Positions 43,628 through 51,916 of a stretch of DNA of 64,000 bases are shown here, in pieces. This stretch comes from a virus. Location: IMG/VR virus record IMGVR_UViG_3300032236_000815, positions 24,585 through 88,584 of that record, one strand, 5' to 3'. The notes below the pieces were generated by a model. It was not told where the DNA came from, made no database searches, and was given only the letters and a program-made list of their open reading frames with translations. The position numbers and the translations under genes were made by a program. Numbering within the stretch: the stretch's first letter is position 1; each line of letters begins with the position of its first letter.

Positions 43628-44099
43628 AAAAGTTGAACTGAAAGAGAAATTGGCCGCAGTGGATCAAAACATCCGCGAGCTATGGGACGCCATGACTCCA
43701 GAGCAACAAAAAGCACTTAAGAATGAATACTTTATTCTTAATAGATATGTTAGTAGTGTTCAAGGACAAAAACGTGAAATACAAGAACATTTTGTATTAA
43801 CTGTTAATGAATATTTTAACAAACATTGGAATAGTTTACAGAAGCATCCTAAACTTATGTGGATGTTGTTGTGTATGTGTAGCTACAACGGAGAGAAACA
43901 ATTCTTTCACGAGTGGATAGGGCATAAAAAACGTGCGGGTTCAAATACTAAGAAAATTCGGTTCTTAGAAGAGATTTATCCTAATAAAAAACAAGACGAG
44001 TTAGAACTGTTAAGTAAGATTAGTACTGATAAAGAATTAAAAGAACTAGCTCGTGCATATGGACTAGACGAAGCAACAATCGCTAAAAAATTAAAATGA
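43620..44099 (+). CDS. Conserved-type helical phage protein
   Basis: The product has 159 residues. A coiled-coil start (ELKEKLAAVDQNIRELWDAM) is followed by YFILNRYVSSVQGQKREIQE, HPKLMWMLLCMC and FFHEWIGHKKR, ending in a charged helix. It overlaps both neighbours (8 and 4 nt). I considered late-transcription factors and clamp-loader parts but no diagnostic motif was seen. Role unknown, probably in replication or transcription by context. Confidence 0.6.
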   Translation: MSEKVELKEKLAAVDQNIRELWDAMTPEQQKALKNEYFILNRYVSSVQGQKREIQEHFVLTVNEYFNKHWNSLQKHPKLMWMLLCMCSYNGEKQFFHEWIGHKKRAGSNTKKIRFLEEIYPNKKQDELELLSKISTDKELKELARAYGLDEATIAKKLK

Positions 44100-44791
44100 T
44101 GGCACTGGCTAATCAACCTTATATTTGTGGACATTGTGGTAAAGGCTTCATGCAAGAGAAGACTTTATTCGTTCATGTTTGTGAACAAAAACGCAGACAC
44201 ATGGCTCAAAAAGAAAAACATGTAGTACTTGCGTTTGACACATTTCAAAAATTTTATAAGTTAAATCAGCCAAATAGCAAGCAGGAAAAAACCTATGAAG
44301 AATTTTGTAAGAGTCCTTATTATAACGCTTTTGTTAAGTTTGGCAGCTTTGTCAGTAACGTTAATCCTCTCTATCCATCACAATTCATTGACTGGATTGT
44401 ACGAAGCGGTGTCAAACTCGATCACTGGTGCAAAGACGAACTCTACGAACAATACGTCCTCGAACTTATCAAAAGAGAACCCGTCGAAGTCGCATTAGAG
44501 CGCAGTATAAGTCATATGCTGGCGTGGGCAAACGACAACAACGCACCTTGGAATCATTACTTTTTATATGTTAGTTTAAGTCGTGCTTGTTATGATATTA
44601 AAGATGGAAAAATTAGTCCTTGGATTATTTTAAATAGTAATAATGGCAAAGCAATGTTGCAAAAGTTCAGCGATGAGCAATTGAAACATGTACAAAATAT
44701 TATCGATCCGCCGTTCTGGGTAAGTAAATTTAAAAAATTACCAGCAGACGTTGCATTGGTAAAGGAAGTAGTCAAGGAGTCTAATATATGA
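44096..44791 (+). CDS. N-terminal zinc-finger phage protein
   Basis: The product has 231 residues. A zinc finger at residues 11-35 (CGHCGKGF...HVCEQKRRH) is followed by a helical domain with YNAFVKFGSFV, QFIDWIVRSGVKLDHWCKDELYEQYVLELI, HYFLYVSLSRACYDI and PPFWVSKFKK. This gene type is common in cyanophage-like genomes without a name. The arrangement would suit a DNA-binding loader or accessory factor, but this is inference. ATGA overlaps at both ends. Confidence 0.65.
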   Translation: MMALANQPYICGHCGKGFMQEKTLFVHVCEQKRRHMAQKEKHVVLAFDTFQKFYKLNQPNSKQEKTYEEFCKSPYYNAFVKFGSFVSNVNPLYPSQFIDWIVRSGVKLDHWCKDELYEQYVLELIKREPVEVALERSISHMLAWANDNNAPWNHYFLYVSLSRACYDIKDGKISPWIILNSNNGKAMLQKFSDEQLKHVQNIIDPPFWVSKFKKLPADVALVKEVVKESNI

Positions 44792-44952
44792 ACAATCCCG
44801 TGACTTGGTTATTGTACGATGGTACTATTTTAGAAGAAATTCCTGAACAAAACAGATGTGCGGATATATGGCGTCTTGTTAATCCAGAGACAGACAAGCC
44901 ATACGATCCTAACAAAGACGAACCTAAACAGTGGATACACACGGACTACTAA
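44788..44952 (+). CDS. Small 54-residue protein
   Basis: The ATG overlaps the previous stop as ATGA and the stop is 1 nt before the next ATG, so it fits the operon exactly. The product starts MNNPVTWLLYDG and is rich in Asp, Glu, Trp and Pro (NPETDKPYDPNKDEPKQW). No known family. The perfect fit between neighbours is the main evidence that it is real. Confidence 0.65.
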   Translation: MNNPVTWLLYDGTILEEIPEQNRCADIWRLVNPETDKPYDPNKDEPKQWIHTDY

Positions 44953-44953
44953 T

Positions 44954-45526
44954 ATGCCAGATATTGATATCGATTTTGCAGACAGAACAAAGGCTTTAGA
45001 TGTTTTAAAGCATATCGATGCACGACTAGATAGTAGTTCTAAAAAACACAACACTGGTGTATATTGTACTTCGATCCCGTATAATCCAATTACAGGAATA
45101 AGTACATTAGACTACAAAGAAGCAGAAGATAGAGGTTATTTTAAGATAGACTTTTTGAATGTTAGTGTCTACGAAAAAGTAAGAGATAAGGCACATCTTA
45201 CACAATTAATGGAGACTGAACCACTATGGGATTTACTGTTACAGGACGAGTTTACAAATTTACTATTCCACGTAAATGGGCATGGCTACTTGATGAGACA
45301 GATGAAACCTACTTCAATCGAAGAATTGGCAATGTGTCTAGCTTTGATCCGCCCAGCGAAGAAGCATCTTATTGGGAAGACTTGGCAGGAGATTGCGAAG
45401 ACGATTTGGGAGAAGCCGGAGAACGGTGATTACTACTTTAAGAAAGCACATGCCATTGCTTACGCACACGTGATAGTAGTTCAGATGAATTTAATTTGCG
45501 AGAATGTTAGCTACGAGTTTAGTTAA
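44954..45526 (+). CDS. Mini DnaE-like protein (Pol III alpha fragment-like)
   Basis: The ATG at 44954 is chosen because it begins the motif MPDIDIDF, directly after the preceding stop. The upstream in-frame start would overlap a real gene. The 190-residue product has PDIDIDF with Asp3/5/7 like the catalytic PDxDxDF of bacterial DnaE, then YFKIDFLNVSVYE like the K-x-DFLGL block, and a C-terminal YYFKKAHAIAYAHVIVVQMNLI like the DnaE F-x-KSHA-x-AY segment. The PHP, most palm and beta-binding parts are absent. It could be a decoy, a clamp or replisome partner, or a remnant kept for a new role. Confidence 0.7.
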   Translation: MPDIDIDFADRTKALDVLKHIDARLDSSSKKHNTGVYCTSIPYNPITGISTLDYKEAEDRGYFKIDFLNVSVYEKVRDKAHLTQLMETEPLWDLLLQDEFTNLLFHVNGHGYLMRQMKPTSIEELAMCLALIRPAKKHLIGKTWQEIAKTIWEKPENGDYYFKKAHAIAYAHVIVVQMNLICENVSYEFS

Positions 45527-45897
45527 CGTACTTTTCGCACCAATTGAACACTTTTACGTTTAACACGTTTTAAAGTTAAGTTCATTAAATTAACAACAGG
45601 CCCTAATACAACTCTAGTATCCTTGCTGTTAAATGTTTTTATAGCATAGGCAAATGGGTGAATTTGATCCCTACAAAAAATATTAATAGGATATTGACGG
45701 TTACTTTCCCACCACCATATTTCTCCTATTTCTAAAAATTGTGCTCTTTCCTCAGGAGTTTTAATAGAGTTGAGGTCGTAAAAACTAGTTACGAATTGGT
45801 CCTGGTTTATTATAATTCCTACATACTCGTTTTCACCATAATTAATTACGCTGATAAACGGTAGATTTTGTTCGATATCGTCTCTTAGTTTTGCCAT
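45523..45897 (-). CDS. Hypothetical protein, minus strand
   Basis: The product has 124 residues and is convergent with the DnaE-like gene (4-nt tail overlap). Features: YDLNSIKTPEERAQFLEIGEIWWWESNRQYPINIF, KTFNSKDTRVVLGPVVNL and a basic tail (LKRVKRKSVQLVRKVR). The pattern looks like a conserved cyanophage gene of unknown function. The Trp cluster and basic C-terminus suggest nucleic-acid or protein binding. Confidence 0.65.
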   Translation of the reverse strand: MAKLRDDIEQNLPFISVINYGENEYVGIIINQDQFVTSFYDLNSIKTPEERAQFLEIGEIWWWESNRQYPINIFCRDQIHPFAYAIKTFNSKDTRVVLGPVVNLMNLTLKRVKRKSVQLVRKVR

Positions 45898-45902
45898 AAA
45901 TA
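45895..45902 (+). promoter_or_regulatory. Candidate late promoter (CATAAATA)
   Basis: It overlaps the start codon of the minus-strand gene and lies 21 nt before the ATG at 45924. It would serve the structural gene embedded in replication genes. Confidence 0.5.
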
Positions 45903-45923
45903 CTATTAAAGGGTCCTTGCCAA

Positions 45924-46766
45924 ATGCAAAAAATTCAAAGTTATTTATATCCTAACAGACACATACTAATAGCTGATTTGGCAGGCTTCATCGTGGAGAA
46001 CACAATCGTGTATGCAAAGACAGTAAAAATCTATAAAGGCGTTGATAACGTCATCCAGTTCGACATACAAAATGCCGACCAGAAACGATTGGACTTAGTT
46101 ACAAGTCCCTTAGTGACCGCGATTGAGATGAACGTGATGGATATTAGCGGTAAAGCTCTTGCTAGTAGCCCGTATACCGTAACACCAAGTTCTATTAAAG
46201 GCATCGCTACAGTTACAATTCCAAGCAGTGATTTAACTGATATTCAACACCAGAGTTTACAATACAGCGTAACTGCTACTGACGGTGATGGTAATAATAT
46301 CCCGTTATATACTGACAGTAGATTCAGTGCAGTGGGCACTATTGAAGTTGTAAAGAGCGCAGTTCCAACAACTCGTGCGGCAACAGTATACGATCGTTTT
46401 AGCGGTGAAATTAACTACATGGGTAATGTTATTAATCATACCAGCGCATTTAAGAGCAAGTTTTACGAAGCAGTTCCGACCACTACTTTGACTGTTACAG
46501 CCCATGTTACCAATTTTACAGGTACAATTTATATCGAAGGAACAGAAGACAGCACAATCAGCGTTGAATCTTTTAGAGATGCTACTCATATTTCTTCAAC
46601 CACTTATACTAGATATACAGGTACTGTTACATTCCCTACATTGCAAATTGGTAAAAACAACTTCTTCAGAGTTAGCTGGGTTTACCCAGATATTTGGCAA
46701 TGGGGAAGTCAGCAAAACGCCCTTCCTGTTTACGGAACGGTTGATACAGTTACCGTTAGCTCTTGA
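45924..46766 (+). CDS. Virion structural protein (beta-rich)
   Basis: The product has 280 residues: QSYLYPNRHILIADLAG at the start, then repeated beta strands with Thr/Ser/Val, two Ig-like parts (residues 30-145 and 180-280) and a Trp-rich end (FFRVSWVYPDIWQWGSQQNALPVYG). Its late promoter and composition match virion genes, while its neighbours are replication genes. Possibly a baseplate or neck whisker component; no family name. Confidence 0.6.
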   Translation: MQKIQSYLYPNRHILIADLAGFIVENTIVYAKTVKIYKGVDNVIQFDIQNADQKRLDLVTSPLVTAIEMNVMDISGKALASSPYTVTPSSIKGIATVTIPSSDLTDIQHQSLQYSVTATDGDGNNIPLYTDSRFSAVGTIEVVKSAVPTTRAATVYDRFSGEINYMGNVINHTSAFKSKFYEAVPTTTLTVTAHVTNFTGTIYIEGTEDSTISVESFRDATHISSTTYTRYTGTVTFPTLQIGKNNFFRVSWVYPDIWQWGSQQNALPVYGTVDTVTVSS

Positions 46767-46791
46767 TTTTAATCAATTAATCCGTTATAAT
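46763..46791 (+). promoter_or_regulatory. Candidate sigma-70 promoter for primase
   Basis: TTGATT, a 17-bp spacer and a perfect TATAAT end 5 nt before the ATG at 46797. This predicts transcription starting at about the start codon. Confidence 0.6.
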
Positions 46792-46796
46792 TAGGT

Positions 46797-47786
46797 ATGA
46801 GCCTAATAGCGGATACACTACTACAATACTTACCCGGAAAGCGTAAACAAACTCCAAGTGGTTGGATTTCGTTTAATGCTGTCTGTTGTGACGACAAAAG
46901 ACAACGTGGAGGTTTTATTGTAAATGGCGGTGATGCTGTTAGCTATCATTGTTTCAATTGCGGATTTAAATGTAGCTGGCAACCGGGCAGACACATAAGT
47001 AGAAATATGAATAAGTTCATGCGGGATTTAAATATTCCGGATGATACTATTGCTCAATTAAGACTAGAAGCACTAAAACACGACAGCAATAACAATACTG
47101 AAGTTCGCAGTATTATTCCAAAGTTTGATGTACGTGCAATGCCAATCGATAGCGAACCTATCACACACTGGCTAGACAATCCTCCAGAAAAACTTATACC
47201 TGTATTAGAATACATGGTGAATAGAAAACTTTTTCCTGAAGATTTTCCTTTCTATTGGACACCTAAAATTGGATTCAGTAACCGCTTGATTATTCCATTT
47301 TACCACGATGGCATCATTGTAGGTTATACTGCCCGTGCAATTAACGCAGACGCAAATCCAAGATACTTGAGCGAACAACAGCCCGGATATGTGTTTAATT
47401 TAGATCGACAACACGATGAAAGATCTTTCGTGATTGTGCTAGAAGGACCTATAGATGCAATAAGTATTGATGGGTGTGCGTTGATGGGCAGTGAGATCAA
47501 AGACAGTCAAAACTGGTTGCTAAAACAGTTGGGTAAAGAAATCGTTCTTGTACCAGACAGAGATCACGAAGGCCCTAAATGTGTAGAACAAGCGATTGAA
47601 CATGGGTGGAGTGTTAGTATGCCCGACTGGCCCGAAGGTGTTAAAGACGTTAACGATGCAGTTCGTAAAATTGGCAAGTTAGCAACTCTATGGCTAATTG
47701 TTCAAGCAACAGAATCTAATAGTCTTAAAATACAGCTAAGAGCAAAGAAGTGGTTTCCAAAGGATGACAATGAAAAGAATAATTAA
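46797..47786 (+). CDS. gp61: DNA primase gp61-like
   Basis: The product has 329 residues (T4 gp61 has 342). The N-terminal zinc-binding region has Cys30/31 and HCFNCGFKC (51-59). The Toprim core has VLEGPIDAIS (Glu216) and VPDRDHEG (Asp254/Asp256). It makes RNA primers for lagging-strand synthesis with the gp41 helicase encoded 1.6 kb downstream. Confidence 0.92.
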   Translation: MSLIADTLLQYLPGKRKQTPSGWISFNAVCCDDKRQRGGFIVNGGDAVSYHCFNCGFKCSWQPGRHISRNMNKFMRDLNIPDDTIAQLRLEALKHDSNNNTEVRSIIPKFDVRAMPIDSEPITHWLDNPPEKLIPVLEYMVNRKLFPEDFPFYWTPKIGFSNRLIIPFYHDGIIVGYTARAINADANPRYLSEQQPGYVFNLDRQHDERSFVIVLEGPIDAISIDGCALMGSEIKDSQNWLLKQLGKEIVLVPDRDHEGPKCVEQAIEHGWSVSMPDWPEGVKDVNDAVRKIGKLATLWLIVQATESNSLKIQLRAKKWFPKDDNEKNN

Positions 47787-47883
47787 TTTTTTATTATGGC
47801 CGTGGCACAAATGGCAAGCCAAACGAGCATTTAATAAACGCCTAAAAGAATTGAGAGAACGTGATCCGTTCATTTATAAATGA
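47770..47883 (+). CDS. Small basic 37-residue protein
   Basis: It starts within the end of the primase gene (17-nt overlap) and its TGA overlaps the next ATG as ATGA. The product MKRIINFLLWPWHKWQAK... has a hydrophobic start followed by a basic amphipathic helix ending RDPFIYK. Its exact fit between two genes and its balanced composition argue that it is expressed. A membrane-peripheral peptide is likely. Confidence 0.7.
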   Translation: MKRIINFLLWPWHKWQAKRAFNKRLKELRERDPFIYK

Positions 47884-49349
47884 TTAGTTGGGGTATATCA
47901 GCAAACAGTCATGATGCGGCATTAGCTGTATTTCTTGACGAGAAATTAGTATTTGCTAGTCATAGCGAGCGTTATAGCGGCATTAAAAACGATAGAGATT
48001 TGTGCAAAGGTCTAGTTGCAGATGCAAAAAGATTTGGTTCTCCAGACAAAGTTTATTGGTACGAAAAGCCTCTTAAGAAAACAATTCGTCAATTATTTGC
48101 AGGGCAAGGTTGGAAACGCCGTGACAATGATATAGAAATTTACATGGCAAGATATGAAATCGATGCTCCTATTACCTATGTAGATCATCACCATAGCCAT
48201 GCGGCATTAGGATATTATACTAGTGGATTCGATGATGCCGCGGTCTTAGTTATAGACGCAATTGGCGAATTTGAAACTATGACTATATGGCAGGGCAAAG
48301 GCGACAAACTTAAAAAGATTTGGAGTCAAAGTTATCCACATAGCATAGGTTTGTTTTATTCTGCTATGACACAGCGCATTGGACTAAAGCCTAACGAAGA
48401 CGAATACATTACAATGGGTATGGCCGCATATGGCGAGGCTTGGAAATTCACTAGCATGATGCGTACTGACTTTGTTAAAGATTTTAGCAAAGCAACATTC
48501 AAACGTAACTTCCACAGAGGTTGTCAAGACTGGGCCCCGGGTGTATGGGTCAGTGAATATTTTGATCTTGCGGCATCTACTCAGTATATCTATGAACGAT
48601 ATTTTGAACATGCTCTTGAAAAAGCAAAAGAGTTGACCAAGAGTAATAATTTAGTACTTATGGGCGGGTGTGCATTAAATTGCCTTGCTAATCGTATTAC
48701 TGGTAGATACTTTGATAAAACATGGATCTACCCTAATCCAGGAGACGCAGGTTCTGCTATTGGTGCAGTACTGGCAAAACATCCTAACTGGAAAGACTAT
48801 ACAGACTGGTCCGATACATTCTTAGGATACGACATGGGATACCGGTCTTCAAACGAAGATATTGTATCTTACTTAGAAGAAAATAAAATCTGCGGTGTTG
48901 CTAGAGGTAAAGCAGAGTTTGGCCCACGGGCGCTAGGAAATAGATCATTACTAGCAGATCCCCGTGGAGATGATATAAAGGATAAAGTAAATGCTATTAA
49001 ACAAAGACAAGAATTTAGACCATTTGCTCCCGCGATTTTGGAGGAGCTATGTGACACTTACTTTGATATGCCTCCTGGCTGGGATAACAGTAGGTATATG
49101 CAGGTCGTCGCTCGTTGCAGGGTTCCTGACTTATTACCTGCTATCGTGCATAGGGACGGCACTAGTCGTGTCCAAACTGTCCCAAATGACGGAAGCCCCT
49201 TCAGAAAACTCTTAGAGTTGTGGTATGCAAAAACTGGGTGTCCTATGTTGCTTAACACTAGTTTGAACATCAAAGGACAGCCTATGGTTAATAATCATGC
49301 AGATGCAAAAAACTTTGAACGCCATTATGGTGTTAAAGTGTTTAATTAA
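47880..49349 (+). CDS. NodU/CmcH-type carbamoyltransferase
   Basis: The product has 489 residues. The N-terminal Kae1-like domain has SWGISANSHDAALAVF, SERYSGIKND, the metal-site DHHHSHAALGYY (101-112), VIDAIGE, and GGCALNC...NPGDAGSAIGA. The C-terminal YrdC-like domain has GPRALGNRSLLADPR and LNTSLN. These enzymes transfer carbamoyl from carbamoyl phosphate (via carbamoyl-AMP) to a hydroxyl of sugars or natural products. Cyanophages carry homologues. Here it is placed between primase and helicase, with ATGA overlap upstream. The acceptor is unknown: DNA-base or glycan modification are possibilities. Confidence 0.85.
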   Translation: MISWGISANSHDAALAVFLDEKLVFASHSERYSGIKNDRDLCKGLVADAKRFGSPDKVYWYEKPLKKTIRQLFAGQGWKRRDNDIEIYMARYEIDAPITYVDHHHSHAALGYYTSGFDDAAVLVIDAIGEFETMTIWQGKGDKLKKIWSQSYPHSIGLFYSAMTQRIGLKPNEDEYITMGMAAYGEAWKFTSMMRTDFVKDFSKATFKRNFHRGCQDWAPGVWVSEYFDLAASTQYIYERYFEHALEKAKELTKSNNLVLMGGCALNCLANRITGRYFDKTWIYPNPGDAGSAIGAVLAKHPNWKDYTDWSDTFLGYDMGYRSSNEDIVSYLEENKICGVARGKAEFGPRALGNRSLLADPRGDDIKDKVNAIKQRQEFRPFAPAILEELCDTYFDMPPGWDNSRYMQVVARCRVPDLLPAIVHRDGTSRVQTVPNDGSPFRKLLELWYAKTGCPMLLNTSLNIKGQPMVNNHADAKNFERHYGVKVFN

Positions 49350-49364
49350 AGTGTATAATAAGAA

Positions 49365-50780
49365 ATGGCTCAAAATATAAATTACGGATATGATGTACAG
49401 AAATTGTACTTAGAAATGATGTTAAGCGATGCGGAAACATTTGTACGTTGTCAGAGTATTTTTGACCACACATTGTTTGATCGCAAGTTGCAAGACTCGG
49501 CAGAGTTTATTAACAAGTATGTAGAAGAATATAGTGTACTACCTACATTTGACATTGTAAATGCGTCTACTGGTGGCAATTTAAAGGTACCTGAAGGTGT
49601 TAGAGAAGCAAACTATGATTGGGTATTAAATGACTTTGAAACCTTTATTAGACACAAAGGTCTCGAGAGAGCAATTTTAGAAAGTGCCGACTTACTAGAA
49701 AAAGGTGAGTATGGTCCGGTCGAAGAAAAGATCAAAAAAGCAGTACAAATCGGGTTACAACGTGACATGGGTACTGATTATTTTGAAGACCCGAGAGCAC
49801 GTCTTGCAAGGATCAAGGACAAAAATGGACAAATATCGACAGGTTGGAAGAGCATCGACGACAAACTGTATGGTGGCTTTAATCGCGGTGAGCTCAATAT
49901 TTGGGCTGGTGGTTCTGGTGCAGGAAAATCCTTATTTTTGGCAAATCTTGGTGTCAATTATGCTCTCGCTGGTCTCAATGTTCTTTACCTTACATTAGAA
50001 CTTTCAGAGGACTTGGTGTGTATGCGTATTGATGCGATGACCACTGGAATCCCCACAAGAGAAATTTTCAAGAGCATCGATGACGTTGAAATGAAGGTTA
50101 AGATGATCGGTAAAAAATCCGGAAATCTTCAGGTCAAATACATGCCTTCGGGTAAAACTGCCAACGACATTCGTGCTTATATGAAAGAGTATGAAGTCAA
50201 ATTAGGACACAAGATTGATGTGTTGCTTGTGGACTATATGGACTTGATTATGCCTTTGAGCAAGCGAATCAGTGCTGAAAACTTGTTCGTGAAAGACAAA
50301 TATGTATCGGAAGAATTACGAAATTTAGCAGTAGAAAAGAACTGTGTGTTTGTAACTGCGGCACAGTTGAACCGTGGTGCCGTTGAAGAAGTTGAGTTCG
50401 ATCACTCGCATATCTCAGGTGGTTTGAGTAAGATTCAGACAGCAGATAACGTGTTTGGTATCTTTACAAGTCGTGCTATGCGTGAGCGTGGACGCTATCA
50501 AATTCAGTTGATGAAGACACGTTCTAGTAGTGGCGTTGGCATGAAGATTGACTTGGAGTTTAACATAGATACATTGCGTATTACGGACCTAGAAGAACAA
50601 GATGGATATGGAAGTGGAACGCAAAGTGCAGGTAGTACATTACTGAACAGTATTAAACAAAGACAAACAATAGCTCAAGAAAATCCAACAGATGGTGTAG
50701 CAGTACCAAAAGTTCGTGCTCAAGTTGAAAGTTCTAAGTTAAGAGATTTGTTGGCAAACCTGCCCGGTGACGAGTTGTAA
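49365..50780 (+). CDS. gp41: Replicative DnaB-type helicase gp41
   Basis: The product has 471 residues (T4 gp41 has 475). The N-terminal domain is followed by a RecA-like motor: GWKSIDDKLYGGFNRGELNIW, Walker A GGSGAGKS (182-189), LYLTLELSED, Walker B LLVDYMDLI, and the QLNRG/GLSKIQTAD segments. A -10-like TATAAT (49354-49359) lies 5 nt before the ATG, with only a weak -35 and no SD. Confidence 0.95.
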   Translation: MAQNINYGYDVQKLYLEMMLSDAETFVRCQSIFDHTLFDRKLQDSAEFINKYVEEYSVLPTFDIVNASTGGNLKVPEGVREANYDWVLNDFETFIRHKGLERAILESADLLEKGEYGPVEEKIKKAVQIGLQRDMGTDYFEDPRARLARIKDKNGQISTGWKSIDDKLYGGFNRGELNIWAGGSGAGKSLFLANLGVNYALAGLNVLYLTLELSEDLVCMRIDAMTTGIPTREIFKSIDDVEMKVKMIGKKSGNLQVKYMPSGKTANDIRAYMKEYEVKLGHKIDVLLVDYMDLIMPLSKRISAENLFVKDKYVSEELRNLAVEKNCVFVTAAQLNRGAVEEVEFDHSHISGGLSKIQTADNVFGIFTSRAMRERGRYQIQLMKTRSSSGVGMKIDLEFNIDTLRITDLEEQDGYGSGTQSAGSTLLNSIKQRQTIAQENPTDGVAVPKVRAQVESSKLRDLLANLPGDEL

Positions 50781-50785
50781 TCCTC

Positions 50786-50814
50786 TTGTAATATGATTTT
50801 GCTGATGTTATAAT
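50786..50814 (+). promoter_or_regulatory. Candidate sigma-70 promoter before the GNAT gene
   Basis: TTGTAA, 17-bp spacer, TATAAT, followed at once by a late-like AATAAATA, then SD ggaagcga before the ATG at 50847. It could be used both early and late. Confidence 0.55.
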
Positions 50815-50846
50815 AAATACGCATATAATTAAATCGGAAGCGAATC

Positions 50847-51290
50847 ATGGAACTACACCACATCAGAGATCTGACCGACCCACTGGTCAAAATCATTAAG
50901 GACGACCCAGTTCGTCCGCACATCCCACTCGAGCAACGTATCAACGAAGCCGCAGAAATTCTTATCCTTAAAGCTGGGGAGGAAGTTCTGGCGGCCACTT
51001 GTATGCAGTGGTTAACTGAAGTTCCAGAAGACGAAGAAGATCTTGTTGAAATCTCAAAAGACAAAAATGTTGCGGTATTTTACACTATTTGGAGCTATAG
51101 TCCAGGTGCAGGACAGAAGCTACTTAAACAAGCCGCAGAATGGTTGCTTCGCGATTATAAAGACATTAAAGGTATTGTAACTTTAAGTCCACAAACAGAA
51201 ATGGCCAAGCGATTCCATCTAAAAAATGGTGCAAAAATTCGCCGTCAAAACCCAACAAGCGTTAACTACGAATACTATTTCAAGGAATAG
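50847..51290 (+). CDS. GNAT-type acetyltransferase-like protein
   Basis: The product has 147 residues. NVAVFYTIWSYSPGAGQKLLKQAAEWL has the layout of a GNAT strand-4/helix-3 acetyl-CoA site (the loop is SPGAG), and MAKRFHLKNGAKIRRQNPTSVNYEYY is the usual 'F-x-x-NGA' end. Homologous genes of this type occur in cyanophages. Substrate unknown; a host protein or small molecule is possible. Confidence 0.65.
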   Translation: MELHHIRDLTDPLVKIIKDDPVRPHIPLEQRINEAAEILILKAGEEVLAATCMQWLTEVPEDEEDLVEISKDKNVAVFYTIWSYSPGAGQKLLKQAAEWLLRDYKDIKGIVTLSPQTEMAKRFHLKNGAKIRRQNPTSVNYEYYFKE

Positions 51291-51295
51291 TTTTA

Positions 51296-51322
51296 GGTAA
51301 ATACTAGTCAATAAGGACTAGT
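51296..51322 (+). promoter_or_regulatory. Candidate late promoter (GGTAAATA) followed by hairpin
   Basis: The octamer 51296-51303 is followed by a perfect 7-bp stem (51303-51309 with 51316-51322). AAGGA (51313-51317), 8 nt before the ATG at 51326, straddles the loop and stem, so ribosome access may be set by this hairpin. Confidence 0.5.
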
Positions 51323-51325
51323 TTT

Positions 51326-51895
51326 ATGACAACGCCGCAAAGGTCTGTTAGGTTACAGAGATTCCATTCAGTTGAATTATTAGGAAATAGCGCCAATTCT
51401 GGCGAAGTTTTCTATGATGCCGACCAAAATACTTTACGTGTTTTTGATGGACAAACAACCGGCGGATTTAGCTTATTAAAAGCCGATTTAAGTAATGCTA
51501 CAGGGATAGTTGGTGGTGTAACAGTCGGTACGGCACCTCCAGCAAAAGCCAAAGCTGGCATTATGTGGCTTAATTCCAATACCGGTGCATTGTACGTTTA
51601 TTACACAGATAGCACTAATAATAGCTACTGGGTTCAGACTGAAACATTTTCAACAGGTATAACAGATGTTGCCGTAACTGCCAACATAGAAGGCGGCACC
51701 TCTGCTACATCATATAGCCGAAGCGAAGTTAGATTAGACGGCGGCACAAGCATATCTACATATTCATTAAGTCAGGCAAATACTGCCTTAGACGGTGGCG
51801 GATCAGTATCAGCATATAACAGTCAAACAGATCTACTCGTAGACGGTGGAGGTTCCGTCGCGGTGTATAATAGTACAAACTACAGTGGTAGTTAA
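51326..51895 (+). CDS. Fibre-associated structural protein with DGG repeats
   Basis: The product has 189 residues. The N-terminal part (RLQRFHSVELLGNSANSGEVFYDADQNTLRVFDG) resembles the first domain of fibre proteins that start with a 'SGEVFYDAD...DG' loop. The C-terminus has four imperfect repeats of the form LDGG-x-S-x-S-x-Y. It opens the second fibre block and is under a late promoter. No enzymatic motif. Confidence 0.6.
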   Translation: MTTPQRSVRLQRFHSVELLGNSANSGEVFYDADQNTLRVFDGQTTGGFSLLKADLSNATGIVGGVTVGTAPPAKAKAGIMWLNSNTGALYVYYTDSTNNSYWVQTETFSTGITDVAVTANIEGGTSATSYSRSEVRLDGGTSISTYSLSQANTALDGGGSVSAYNSQTDLLVDGGGSVAVYNSTNYSGS

Positions 51896-51916
51896 TTTTA
51901 ATAATGGAGCCCATAA

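Noticed and set aside
43620-44791. Assignment of the 43620 and 44096 products to late-transcription factors (gp33/gp55) or the gp59 helicase loader
   Set aside because: Position and size fit partly, but I could not find diagnostic motifs. Left as unknown.
45226-45429. 67-residue plus-strand frame inside the mini-DnaE gene, with reasonable composition and acidic end
   Set aside because: It is fully nested. The host frame carries DnaE-like motifs on both sides of it, and there is no separate SD.
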